Assembly (NCBI GenBank): GCA_031556065.1
Contig: JAVBTR010000008.1
Location: forward strand, 62,001 to 126,000
Origin: JAVBTR01 sp031556065
GTDB taxonomy: Bacteria > Bacillota > Clostridia > Christensenellales > Aristaeellaceae
Direction: 5' to 3'
DNA: 64,000 bases
Made by a program: the position numbers and the translations under genes
Part shown: in pieces, positions 27,101-34,160 of the stretch
How positions within the stretch are numbered: position 1 is the stretch's first letter
Layout: each line of letters starts with the position of its first letter
The notes under the pieces: model-generated
What the model saw: the letters and a program-made list of their open reading frames with translations, nothing else
Database searches by the model: none
What the model was told of the DNA's origin: nothing

Positions 27101-28539
27101 GAATCGAGGTCAAAAATGAAGCAGGCGATGTAATATTCCGCGCCTACACGGATGAGAACGGCCAGCTTCCCAACATTCCCTTAACCCCCGGCATCTACAC
27201 ATTCAGGGAAATCTATGCGCCTGACGGATATTCACTAAGCGAGGCCATCATGGCCTTTTCCGTGGATGAGATAGGGAATGTCACAGGTGATACCGTTGTG
27301 CGGGATGACTTTACACGGTTCTCCATACTAAAGCAGGATGAGAACGGTCAGCCTTTGGCTGGAGTTATCTTTAGCTTGAGAAAGGATGATTACTCAAAGC
27401 TGTTTACAGCGGTATCAGATGAAAACGGGTTGGTTACGTTTGAGAAGATTCCCTATGGCAAATATATAATAGAAGAAACCAAACCTTTACCCGGATACTT
27501 GAAGAACGATAGCCGTATCGAAATCACAGTGGATGGCACGTTTATCAACCTGTCTGAACCGTTGGAAACCGTCACCAACTGCCCTAATGAGGTTATCGTC
27601 AAAAAGATAGATCAGGATGGGATGCTTCTGGCAGATGCGACCTTTGCGCTTATCAATGCTGACGGTCAGCAAACCATGACTGCGGTTTCTGATGAAGCTG
27701 GCATGGTCCGGTTCACGAAGGTTCCGTATGGGCTTTATACAATTCAAGAGATTGAAGCCCCGGCAGGGTATCTTTTGAACACAAAGCCTGTTGAATTGTC
27801 CCTTTTTGAGACGCACACCTTCACGGCAGAACCCATCGCTACGGTTGTGAATCAGCTAAAACGCATCCAGTTCATTAAGGTTGATACGGCTGGCAAGTTC
27901 TTGCCCGGTGTAGAGTTCAGCCTGATCGACGCTGCAACTGATGAAGTGGTCGAGGTAGTCACCAGCAACGTAAAGGGTGAGTTCCTCTTCACCCAGTTTG
28001 ACTACGGTGATTGGATTGTCAGTGAAACAGCAGTTCCCAATGGCTTCAACGCCATGGAGGACATCACATTCCATGTGGATGCTAATTGGACGGAGCCTTC
28101 TCCCATCACCTGCGTGAATATCCCCAATCACTATGAATTTGTCAAAACGGATAAGAAAGGCAACCCGCTGGCAGGGGTTAAGTTCACGTTGGAAGATGCC
28201 GAGGGCAACATCATTCGCAACCTGGTATCTAGCACAGATGGCATTGTCAATGCAACGGATCTTACCCCCGGCACCTACATCATCCGTGAAATCGAAACGT
28301 TGGAAGGGTATACCCGCACCGACGAAACGATTAAGGTAGTGATTGACGAACACTACATCGTACCAACAGAAATGTATCGCTTGGTCAACTACCCCAATAT
28401 ACAGACTGGCGTTGACTTTGAGATGACACCTGTGATGTGGGTGGGTGCTCTCCTGTTGCTGGCCGGGGCTTCGCTGACCACGGCTTATAGTGTAAAGGAA
28501 AGCAGGAAGCGCAACAAGAAGAAACATCGCGGAAAATGA
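21160..28539 (+). CDS. Giant cell-wall adhesin: thioester domain plus many Cna-B/SpaA repeats
   Basis: A 2459-residue surface protein. A signal peptide covers residues 1-31. A Pro/Glu-rich stalk follows near 245-320 and an SH3-like segment near 325-405. A thioester domain holds C507 (VYCLEHT) and Q582 (GQFAIRE), a pair able to form an internal Cys-Gln bond that can couple covalently to host or recipient surfaces. From about residue 750 there are well over a dozen Cna-B/SpaA domains of 75-100 residues (KxD...LAGA-type starts, YxxxExxAPxGY-type ends), probably stiffened by isopeptide bonds. The C-terminus has NIQTG (2413-2417), a hydrophobic span and a basic tail, a class B sortase signal. It is likely the ICE's mating-pair adhesin. 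Two ~194-residue units are duplicated in tandem. Confidence 0.9.
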   Translation: MRMQQIMKNKRFLALVMSLIMLISAMPMNTFAETDSIEKSAATEAVQPDVDEMDNIEVLSTPLATDAVIDGEASSDTVIEMVSHDTEQQENASEPEDEDAPTPAADAGNPLKQAIDANGHAYVLTAGLVKAYSNMQMTDHVYTINQGGTVLLVTQYIERDNASIVRVWFISAEDETFFAYIPANALTDTILKGDEVNMMADKLPSALISTSNGELYAFKVSGEKANAVIEIPTAATTQDETVQEPAAPMDESTPSSEPSEEPTQEPITEDAEPNDPTEEPLPADEEPDEPVETPAHSDEALEAPTDDPIEWLPVSDAPIETETPVVDAQTVQVGDYVAVTKQTRAFMSVDDTASDGYIGDLSLGVFVKAATVQVDAIEQDSLGRDWHKVKYMYGDDYADGTLKWTALGSIYVLAVETLGTAEQALSVTDYAFTTVPVRRAGMLLAATPMDGFTLKSINAPIGTFTAGQKNIHGSSGKDSDYKQIATAAGHGTVYATPHYLDGFAVYCLEHTMPGPGEGSGSNKQPTGPYMIVDMEAYTSGTSMKYKASTMHAIGWVLRHTYPFMALNRNDSDNETWSRVAGQFAIREVIKQMEGAQYVRDYWDMDNFYVASGQAPSVYLTYARWLAENGIAHGKITGKITTSNKSVVYENGTYKGTVTLSTDADLIRISTASGTITGNTAGKDSSYYYLKSGDTITVSFSTNGHTIVAESVSSDEEEANFLIGVPTVEIQDVLIPVEGYPYKLQDASVTFEILYGDVTVTKRRDRGDQRTLAGAQMQLYDSNGAVVGNPVTTDANGNATWTHLQYGTYFVAETSAPTGYQMDTSWLRVEINAGAVTSTFSNAPIFGSIRVIKKAGGKDIPLVGAKYELVTKAGSSYVRAKSVVDGSDLPVLTTDANGVVTWSGVVEYGEYYVHEIEAPQGYQLDNNYYLTNLSVQGVIEVTNAKDAPITGQIRIVKKDQLTKASLAGVEFTVTRLSAPASHNGVGVGDVVAVITTDANGVATTGWLEWGKYRVVESKVPAHYTDSHFSTEIEAYEHGKTYTIDVENEPTKGYIQIVKTDRLDRTPIEGVQFDIYYADEYGSGLAGTMTTNKDGVAISSALRKGKYVVKEHADPMGYVTELVELSATVKSDETTYLSASNQPIQGRIQIIKKDELTKDALAGAEFTITRVSGLPSHKGSNNGEVVAVITTDAYGVAISPLLTWGVYCITETKVPEHYVDNSFSVEVTIQDENLKTYEIGVTNEPTKGWLQLTKTDRQNGNPIEGVQFDIYYNDRYGEGLAGTMTTNKDGIAISEPLRKGKYIVREHGETAGYLFEEIIMDATVKSDETTELQATNCHVTVRLKLYKRDVDEYTGDNPNSAANAKPNKTLPKTANISAPAVRGDGILTGAEFQVLAGEDIKDRQGNVVYAKGAVVVQSIKTAGEDASVSTDELWPGVYEIVELNPPTGYQPSTSSIFVDARSAATQSTEAIITYEGLKTNEISYGVYALIKFMGDNEIHDDAGILETPEKGAEFQIYLKSAGSYENARKFERDYLTTNEYGYVMTKPLPYGLYILEQVKGKDGYAIKSPFTIFIKGTEDPAKPPILIINNEAIRFRLKFIKVDAETGNTITVANTAFKLKDADGNYVTQTVHYPKQATIDTFYTDESGEVTLPETVTYGMYFIEEFASPDGYLILTEELGVFVGNDTMNEPGEAYLLEIGIPNEPVKGRIVLDKKGLQLTGFETLTDVFGNEYQQPIFEEKYLAGAVFDIYASEDIIGKDGTCWYREHEYVDTIVTTANGSDASKELPLGKYFLLETSAPEGYVFADTWYEADLVFADNHTAVVENKVAVGNDYLPSEATLRKVKEVTQTVRTNDGTVKQIITNAPGRGFVFGLYNNVDIRFDGGTLMADSLVATGVTDENGKLTFSGYYPHGDYYIKEISCPKGWKLNPEHFAVSLIPDTMNEDDPIIRVSLQKPIHNELIYTPITLTKKEITGEETLPDTRIEVKNEAGDVIFRAYTDENGQLPNIPLTPGIYTFREIYAPDGYSLSEAIMAFSVDEIGNVTGDTVVRDDFTRFSILKQDENGQPLAGVIFSLRKDDYSKLFTAVSDENGLVTFEKIPYGKYIIEETKPLPGYLKNDSRIEITVDGTFINLSEPLETVTNCPNEVIVKKIDQDGMLLADATFALINADGQQTMTAVSDEAGMVRFTKVPYGLYTIQEIEAPAGYLLNTKPVELSLFETHTFTAEPIATVVNQLKRIQFIKVDTAGKFLPGVEFSLIDAATDEVVEVVTSNVKGEFLFTQFDYGDWIVSETAVPNGFNAMEDITFHVDANWTEPSPITCVNIPNHYEFVKTDKKGNPLAGVKFTLEDAEGNIIRNLVSSTDGIVNATDLTPGTYIIREIETLEGYTRTDETIKVVIDEHYIVPTEMYRLVNYPNIQTGVDFEMTPVMWVGALLLLAGASLTTAYSVKESRKRNKKKHRGK
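24007..25158 (+). repeat. Tandem duplication of a two-domain Cna-B module
   Basis: Unit 1 (24007-24588, from residue 950) and unit 2 (24589-25158, from residue 1144) each encode the same pair of domains. GQIRIVKKDQLTKASLAGVE corresponds to GRIQIIKKDELTKDALAGAE, and IEGVQFDIYYADEYGSGLAG to IEGVQFDIYYNDRYGEGLAG. Similarity is higher than between other domains of the protein, so the duplication is fairly recent. Confidence 0.75.
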
Positions 28540-28571
28540 TCCCCCAATAACCTTTCGATGTGTTTGAGAAA

Positions 28572-28603
28572 GCGCCGCAGGCAATCCTACGGCGCCTCTC
28601 TTT
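28572..28603 (+). terminator. Terminator after the adhesin gene
   Basis: Stem gcgccg (28572-28577) and cggcgc (28590-28595), then a pyrimidine-rich tail ctctctttatt. It closes the sortase-adhesin operon. The remaining bases up to 28821 show no clear gene. Confidence 0.6.
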
Positions 28604-28821
28604 ATTGGAGAACGAGGAGTTTTATCACATCTTATGCCTGTAGAATTCAGCTGCCTATGTTAGAGAAACGGTTTATGTAACATTGATAAGGCTCTAAAGG
28701 CTTTCAACGTTGGGGGTAGAGAATTTCGTATTTCTATGTTAATATTGGGTAAGAGAATTACGATAAAGTTGAAACTAGATAAAGAAGAACTAATGAATGA
28801 AAGACGTTTGGAGTGATACGT

Positions 28822-29697
28822 ATGGAAAACAAAATAAATTCAATACAAGCTTTTTCTAAAGTCAGTACATATTTAGACCTTCAGAAGTATCTCCAGGATA
28901 AAGCAACAGGGCTTAAAAATACCGAAAATGGAGCGCAACGCTACTTATGCCATTATACATCATTAAAGGCAGCTGTAGGAATCATAAAAAGTGGTAAATG
29001 GTATATAGGGTCGCCTATTGAAATGAATGATGGATTAGAATTGTCCCATGCAGATCGAGATGTATGGGAAAAGATTTTTTTTGCCAGCTTTATGCTTGAA
29101 CCTAAAGAGAGTATTGCCATGTGGAGTATGTATGCTCAGCCTTGGCCGGACGGGGTCATGATTCGCATTCCAGTTGAGGTTTTTAAAGAATGGATGAAAA
29201 GCTCTCCCCAAATGAGCAGTGCCGATTCATCAACAAAACAAGCAAACCCTGACAATATAACCGATTTAGCACACTTGCGATTTCATGCTGTTGCCTATAC
29301 AAACGCAGAGTCAAAAAACAAAGGTGAAATAGAGGAGCTTATTTGTGGTGGGCAAATAAATAATACATTGCATAATTCAATCCAATCAAAAGAACTTGTG
29401 GGATATATAAAAGACTGTGCATGGTCTTATGAAAACGAGTATAGAATGCGGATTGATATGAATAGCTTTTCAGCTTATAGGGGCATTGCCTTATCTGTTC
29501 CGGAGAAAGTTATTAATGCAATGGAAATAACTGCTGGGCCTCGATTTGAAGATGATTTATATTTTCGAATCGAAGAAGAAGTGGCCATTGCTGTAAGCTC
29601 TGATCGTTTAAAGAACAGCATCTTTCGTAATAAATTAAATTGGGTATATTGTGATAGTTGCCTACGTTTAAATTCAAAAAGCAAAGCATTAGTTTGA
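28822..29697 (+). CDS. DUF2971 family protein
   Basis: A 291-residue soluble protein. It has the DUF2971 pattern: LCHYTSLKAAVGIIKSGKWY then EMNDGLEL (about residues 45-75), a central FFASFMLEPKESIAMWSMYA (CFS..-x-WRxYG-like) and a late CAWSYENEYRMRI. DUF2971 proteins are of unknown function and are frequent in mobile and defence-rich regions. The coding sequence is AT-richer in style than its ICE neighbours and sits between the adhesin terminator and its own terminator, so it is probably an inserted passenger gene. ATG 28822 lies eight bases after GGAG; the GTG at 28813 overlaps that ribosome site. Confidence 0.7.
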   Translation: MENKINSIQAFSKVSTYLDLQKYLQDKATGLKNTENGAQRYLCHYTSLKAAVGIIKSGKWYIGSPIEMNDGLELSHADRDVWEKIFFASFMLEPKESIAMWSMYAQPWPDGVMIRIPVEVFKEWMKSSPQMSSADSSTKQANPDNITDLAHLRFHAVAYTNAESKNKGEIEELICGGQINNTLHNSIQSKELVGYIKDCAWSYENEYRMRIDMNSFSAYRGIALSVPEKVINAMEITAGPRFEDDLYFRIEEEVAIAVSSDRLKNSIFRNKLNWVYCDSCLRLNSKSKALV

Positions 29698-29796
29698 TAT
29701 TGCGTATGGCCCCATAATACATAATGCTTTTTGTTTGAGCAATCGTTTGTGAACTTTTACTTGTCGATGAAACCCAGATGAATAAATGGCAACCCC

Positions 29797-29827
29797 AAAG
29801 CGTCAATGATATGGCGCTTTTTTGTTG
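29797..29827 (+). terminator. Terminator after the DUF2971 gene
   Basis: Stem aaagcgtca/tggcgcttt with one G-T pair, followed by a run of T. It isolates the passenger gene from the pcfB-virD4 operon. Confidence 0.75.
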
Positions 29828-29874
29828 CATATGGCAAAGGTCATAGATAACCAGAATTTTAATAGGAGGATTAA

Positions 29875-29910
29875 ATGTACTACCTTCGTCGCTTGGTGGT
29901 TCCGCCCTAG
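29875..29910 (+). CDS. Possible 11-codon leader peptide before pcfB
   Basis: A strong ribosome site (TAGGAGG) is followed seven bases later by an ATG and the peptide MYYLRRLVVPP, stop at 29908-29910, 35 nt before the pcfB start. It may be a leader peptide or the relic of a lost gene. No family is recognised. Confidence 0.3.
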   Translation: MYYLRRLVVPP

Positions 29911-29945
29911 CAACAAGTATCACCACATTAAAGGAGGAAAATTTC

Positions 29946-30419
29946 ATGCAAGAGGATATTGAACATCGTAGCATCACTATGGTTATCAATGGCGGCAAGT
30001 TTTCGGGCCGATTGCTTAAAAAGGGTATTGCTAAGCTGCTTGCATTGATGAAAAACAAGCATCAGAAGCATAAGGATGTAACCCCTCATGGCAAGCAGTC
30101 TGTAAAAAAGCTGATTGGCCAGAACCAGGGCGTAAGCAATATTGAAGTTACAGATGATGGCATTAAAGAGTTTGAGCGCATCGCCCGTAAATACGGCGTA
30201 GATTTTGCGATCAAAAAGGTAGACGGCGAACAGCCCAAACACCTGGTGTTTTTTAAAGCCAGGGATGCGGATGCGTTGACCTCCGCTTTTCAGGAATACA
30301 CCGGTATGCGCATGAAAAAAGAGGAGCGTCCGTCTGTGCTGAAACTGCTGAATCACTTCAAATCCCTGATGCCCGGTCGTGATCCGGTGAAGAACAAAGA
30401 AAAGGAGATCAGCAGATGA
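29946..30419 (+). CDS. PcfB family conjugation protein (DUF3801)
   Basis: A 157-residue protein of the DUF3801/PcfB family. It has a basic helical N-terminus and a compact core (SNIEVTDDGIKEFERIARKY then GVDFAIKKVDGEQPKHLVFF). In pCF10-like plasmids PcfB is a substrate of, or adaptor to, the VirD4-type coupling protein PcfC, and here it directly precedes virD4 with a 4-nt stop-start overlap. The ribosome site AAAGGAGG is excellent. Confidence 0.88.
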   Translation: MQEDIEHRSITMVINGGKFSGRLLKKGIAKLLALMKNKHQKHKDVTPHGKQSVKKLIGQNQGVSNIEVTDDGIKEFERIARKYGVDFAIKKVDGEQPKHLVFFKARDADALTSAFQEYTGMRMKKEERPSVLKLLNHFKSLMPGRDPVKNKEKEISR

Positions 30420-30946
30420 ATACTAAAAAGCTGCTGATCCTGAACCTGCCCTATATCCTGATCGGCTTATACGCCACAAAACTTGGGCAAGCATGGCGAT
30501 TGGCAGAGGGCGCGGACTTTTCTGCGAAATTCCTTCACCTTGGGGATGGTTTTACGGCTGCTTTTCAATCGGTTTTACCGAGCTTTCATCCGTCTGATAT
30601 ATTGATTGGACTGCTGCTAAGCGTATTTTTACGGTTGGCCGTATACATGAAAGGAAAGAACGCCAAGAAGTATCGCCACAATGTAGAATATGGCTCCGCC
30701 CGATGGGGAAAGGCTGAGGATATCAAGCCTTATATGGATCCTGATTTCGAGAAAAACATTATCCTCACGCAAACGGAAAGGCTCACCATGAACAACCGCC
30801 CCACAGATCCTCGAACAGCCCGGAATAAAAACGTGCTGATCATTGGTGGTTCTGGCAGTGGTAAAACTCGCTTTTGGCTGAAACCAAATTTGATGCAAAT
30901 GCATTCATCCTACGTTATAACCGATCCCAAGGGCTACAATGATTGA
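30416..30946 (+). pseudogene. virD4: VirD4/TraG coupling protein, N-terminal fragment
   Basis: The first 176 codons of a VirD4-type coupling ATPase. Two membrane helices near the N-terminus precede the lead-in EYGSARWGKAEDIKPYMDP. Walker A GGSGSGKT is at residues 144-151 and the conserved DPKG at 170-173. After the DPKG codons the frame enters the nested element and stops within three codons (YND). The continuation (SIAVECGK...) is found in frame 23.8 kb away at 54757. A coupling protein without its Walker B half cannot work, so the ICE's DNA-export motor is disrupted. It would be restored if the inserted element excised, but only as far as 55293. Confidence 0.93.
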
Positions 30947-30972
30947 GGACAGATAAATTACACATAATCTAT

Positions 30973-32772
30973 ATGGAGGGAGGAATTACCATAGCTCAGA
31001 TTAAAAAGCACACGGCTCTGTATGAGAGATTGTCCAGAGATGATGAACTGCTAGGTGAATCCAACAGCATCAAAAATCAAAAGGCCTATCTCGAGGAGTA
31101 TGCTCATTCAAAGGGTTTTACTCACATTAGGCACTATACGGATGATGGTTATAGCGGAACCAATTTTGAACGCCCCGGATTTAAGGCTATGATTGCCGCG
31201 GTTGAAGCCGGAGAAGTCGATACGGTATGTGTTAAGGATTTATCCCGTTTCGGTCGCAACTACCTGAAGGTTGGTATCTACACGGAGATCCTTTTCCCCG
31301 AAAAAAACGTCCGCTTTATTGCTATCAACAACAATGTGGACAGCGATAATCCAACAGATAATGACTTCGTTCCATTTTTGAACATTATGAATGAATACTA
31401 CGCAAAAGATGCCAGTAATAAAATTCGTTCCGTGTTCAAAGGAAGAATGCAAAGCGGAAATCGTTGCAGCGGCAGTATTCCATATGGATATACGCGGTTG
31501 CCTGGTGACAAACAGACGCTTATAGTCGATGACGAAGCTGCGGAAGTTGTTCGCCGCATCTATCGGATGGCATTGAATGGATGCGGAAGCAAAGAGATTG
31601 CCGATACCCTATCATCTGATAAAGTGCTTATCCCATCAGCTTATCAGGAAATCAATTGCCCGGAGAATTGTCGAAACCATAGCTACCACGATCCATATAG
31701 ATGGAATGTAACCACCATAGGCTACATTCTCTCCAGGCAGGAATACATGGGACACGTTGTGCTGGGCAAAACCATTCGTCCAAATTTCAAATCCAAGAAA
31801 AGGCGCATGGCTACGCCAGACGAGTTGATGATCTTCCCAAATATGCACGAAGCCATTATTGATGAAGAAACTTGGCATACCGTTCAGCGTGTAAAAAAGA
31901 AGGGTAAAAAGAAACTTGCCAATGGAACCTACTCTCATCGAATGTCGGGGTTGGTTTTCTGTGCTGACTGCGGGGCAAGGTTAAGCTATCGAAGTCCCGC
32001 ATCCCAAAATCGCCCAGATGGGAAAACATATGATGCAGATAGTGCCTTTATTTGCTCGAGTTATCGTCAGACGTATAAGGATTGCACCATGCACTTTATC
32101 AAAGCATCGGTTTTAGAAGCGTTGGCATTGGATGCTGTTCAGAAAATTTCCGCTCATGCGTTGGAGAATGAGGATGCCTTCATTGCGAAAATACGCAGCC
32201 AATGGGATGCTTCACAGATAGACACCTCTGGCGCGAGCAAAAAGGAACTTAATGCAGCTCAAAAACGAATTTCCGAATTAGATGTTTTAGTGAAGGGTCT
32301 GTACGAAAGCAATGCGTCCGGAAAGCTGACAGATAGGCAGTTTCAAAAGCTCCTGATACAATATGATAATGAACAGCTATCCCTCGAAAACAAAGTAAAC
32401 GAGCTCAGCGCTTTGCTGGAAGAAAACGACAGCAAGAACGCACAGCCAAAGAAATTCGTAGCTCTGATTAGGAAATACCGTGACTACGCTGAATTGAGTG
32501 ATGCGATGCTCAATGAGTTCATTGAAAAAATCGTTGTACATGAAGCAGATAAATCTACCGGGGACCGCCTTCAGCGTGTAGATATTTACTTCAACTTTAT
32601 TGGGCAGTATGAAATGCCGATGGAGAAAATCGTTACGCCAGAAGAAATGGTTAAAGAAGCAAAAGCGCTTGCCGCCCGAAACAGAGAGCGCGAACAAAAT
32701 AAGCTTCGAATGCGACGGGTAAGGGCAGCGCAAAAGGCAAAGGAGGGAGAACAAACAGCATGGGCACGTTAA
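30973..32772 (+). CDS. Large serine recombinase (TnpX-like) of the nested IME
   Basis: About 600 residues. The N-terminal resolvase domain has the nucleophile serine in YERLSRDDE, and the Arg-rich patch GEVDTVCVKDLSRFGRNYLK follows. The recombinase domain has the PYGYTRLPG hinge, and a zinc-ribbon region has CADCGARLSY and a later CSSYRQTYKDCTMH. A coiled-coil tail ends in basic residues. It should excise and insert the element at the cccaagggc cores. Start choice is unclear: ATG 30973 overlaps the GGAGGGAGG that would serve an ATA codon at 30991, where family members usually begin; TTG 30943 is also in frame. The ATA may be a mutated ATG that lowers expression. Confidence 0.9.
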   Translation: MEGGITIAQIKKHTALYERLSRDDELLGESNSIKNQKAYLEEYAHSKGFTHIRHYTDDGYSGTNFERPGFKAMIAAVEAGEVDTVCVKDLSRFGRNYLKVGIYTEILFPEKNVRFIAINNNVDSDNPTDNDFVPFLNIMNEYYAKDASNKIRSVFKGRMQSGNRCSGSIPYGYTRLPGDKQTLIVDDEAAEVVRRIYRMALNGCGSKEIADTLSSDKVLIPSAYQEINCPENCRNHSYHDPYRWNVTTIGYILSRQEYMGHVVLGKTIRPNFKSKKRRMATPDELMIFPNMHEAIIDEETWHTVQRVKKKGKKKLANGTYSHRMSGLVFCADCGARLSYRSPASQNRPDGKTYDADSAFICSSYRQTYKDCTMHFIKASVLEALALDAVQKISAHALENEDAFIAKIRSQWDASQIDTSGASKKELNAAQKRISELDVLVKGLYESNASGKLTDRQFQKLLIQYDNEQLSLENKVNELSALLEENDSKNAQPKKFVALIRKYRDYAELSDAMLNEFIEKIVVHEADKSTGDRLQRVDIYFNFIGQYEMPMEKIVTPEEMVKEAKALAARNREREQNKLRMRRVRAAQKAKEGEQTAWAR

Positions 32773-33140
32773 AACCCACGATCCGTGCAAACGGTATTGA
32801 CTATGTTCTTGTCGGCGACTACTATCTGCCATGTATTGAGTTTTCAAAGGATACCCGCCCCGTTGGCCACTTTGGAAGGCTTCATAGGTATTATTTGCAA
32901 CAGAGACATCCCGTTCAATATTCCACATTGATTTTATCTGACAAGCTTCATTCTTACCTGGCCGATTTAAATGAACAGGCTAACGAACGGTATCATATCC
33001 TCATCAATCAGATGATGGAAACCGAAGGCGTGACCGAATCCCTCAAATCATCCAATCAAATGCTATGGGTACAATCTATGAACTCCATTCAAAACAGGGC
33101 TATGGAAATCATCAAAAGTGAAATGGTGTATTGTGATTGA
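32760..33140 (+). CDS. tnpV: TnpV family protein
   Basis: A 126-residue protein of the TnpV family (PF14198). It has N-terminal YVLVGDYYLPCIEF, central GHFGRLHRYYLQQRHPVQYS, and a C-terminal LKSSNQMLWVQSMNSIQNRA followed by MVYCD. It overlaps the end of the recombinase gene by 13 nt, as in Tn4451-type elements, so the two are cotranslated. The role of TnpV in these elements is not settled. A decayed relative lies at 11893-12080 on the chromosome. Confidence 0.88.
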   Translation: MGTLKPTIRANGIDYVLVGDYYLPCIEFSKDTRPVGHFGRLHRYYLQQRHPVQYSTLILSDKLHSYLADLNEQANERYHILINQMMETEGVTESLKSSNQMLWVQSMNSIQNRAMEIIKSEMVYCD

Positions 33141-33170
33141 GCAGATCTTGTAGTGTTCATCTATATAAAG

Positions 33171-33206
33171 AGCCCCCTAACGGCAAGTCGATACCGTTAT
33201 GGGGCT
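33171..33206. terminator. Bidirectional terminator after tnpV
   Basis: A 13-bp stem (agccccctaacgg/ccgttatggggct, one mismatch) lies between the rightward recombinase-tnpV pair and the leftward DUF6809 gene. Confidence 0.65.
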
Positions 33207-33268
33207 TATGTATTGGGCATTATTCTGTTTTCAGAAGTCTGGAACCATGATTAAACTCCAGCATTACA

Positions 33269-33565
33269 CTACGCATTGATAATTGATTCTTTCTTTTCCA
33301 GAACCTCCATCATCAGAAGCGCACCCAGCGTAAATCCATGGGAGTAAATCTGCACTTCCTCGTCAAATGCAACCTGCATATACATTTCTTCCAAGTGCTT
33401 AAATGTCTTGCCATCTTCGCTGGATATGGTTTCAATGAATTGCTGCTTTTCTCTTTGATATTTTTCCATAAGTGCCTTGTGTTCTTTAGTGTGAACAGTG
33501 CGCCGTTCCCACGGGATAATCTCACCCTCAAATAGGGCTTCCATAATTGAATATGACATGTACAA
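33269..33565 (-). CDS. DUF6809 family protein
   Basis: A 98-residue acidic helical protein. The start MSYSIMEALFEGEIIPWER and the end YSHGFTLGALLMMEVLEKK match the small DUF6809 proteins found with Tn4451-type and related elements. The function is unknown. It is read leftward, opposite to the recombinase. The hydrophobic GFTLGALLMMEV segment is too short for a membrane span and is probably a packing helix. Confidence 0.65.
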   Translation of the reverse strand: MYMSYSIMEALFEGEIIPWERRTVHTKEHKALMEKYQREKQQFIETISSEDGKTFKHLEEMYMQVAFDEEVQIYSHGFTLGALLMMEVLEKKESIINA

Positions 33566-33707
33566 TCATCCTTTCTTCGTTGTTATCCCAACAATGCTTG
33601 AAAGAAATCTTGACGCATGATACAATATTTGCGTCGCTTTTGCTTTCGAGCAATCGTCGGCTGGGGAAGTGGCGGCTATCTTTTGCGAGAGTGTTCCGCC
33701 GCTTCCA

Positions 33708-33890
33708 TCATTTTTTCTCTTGCAGGCTCTCATACAGACTATGAACACCGCGCCGTAATACCTCAGAGCGTGTGATGCTGAGTTTTGACATGCAGAACTC
33801 AATCATTTCCATCGTTTCCTTGTCAGCCCTTGTTTTGATTTGGGTATCTAACGGCTTTTCTGGATGAGGCCCCGGTTTTTTTCGTGCCAA
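33708..33890 (-). CDS. Small ribbon-helix-helix-like DNA-binding protein
   Basis: A 60-residue protein read from TTG 33890 (ribosome site GGAGG seven bases upstream). The in-frame ATG at 33905 overlaps that site and would add five residues. The basic start ARKKPGPHPEKPLDTQIKTR and helices ADKETMEMIEFC and ITRSEVLRRGVHSLYESL fit a CopG/RHH-type dimeric repressor. Such proteins in mobilizable elements often repress the recombinase or bind oriT. The frame is unbroken and separate from DUF6809. Confidence 0.6.
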   Translation of the reverse strand: MARKKPGPHPEKPLDTQIKTRADKETMEMIEFCMSKLSITRSEVLRRGVHSLYESLQEKK

Positions 33891-34082
33891 CGACTTCACC
33901 TCCATTTTGGGGCACGAGTTAATTGTACAACTCGGACCCCAAGATGTCAAGGTTCTTTTTGAGTTTGCTTATACACCAAGGTCGTGAAGACGATAGACCG
34001 TGTGCGGACTTACTTGATTAGCGAAGGAAACAAATGGGCTGCGCTACTTTCACAAACCAGAATGAGAGAAACAAGAGCTAGC

Positions 34083-34121
34083 AAAAATCAGTTGCTGACA
34101 AATTGTAAGCAACTGATTTTT
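34083..34121. terminator. Hairpin terminator downstream of the AAA ATPase gene
   Basis: A perfect 14-bp stem (aaaaatcagttgct/agcaactgattttt) with an 11-nt loop. The A and T ends make it active on both strands. A similar hairpin stands at 35476-35504 on the other side of the ATPase gene. Confidence 0.75.
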
Positions 34122-34160
34122 GTTTTACAAGAAGTATGATTGATCTGCCAATGCAAACCT

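Noticed and set aside
21922..28584. Many minus-strand frames of 70-240 residues inside the adhesin gene
   Set aside because: They are shadows of a long biased coding sequence, without ribosome sites or family similarity.
28640..28821. A short frame before the DUF2971 gene (NVGGREFRISMLILGKRITI)
   Set aside because: No start codon with a ribosome site and no recognised family; it may be the relic of a gene.
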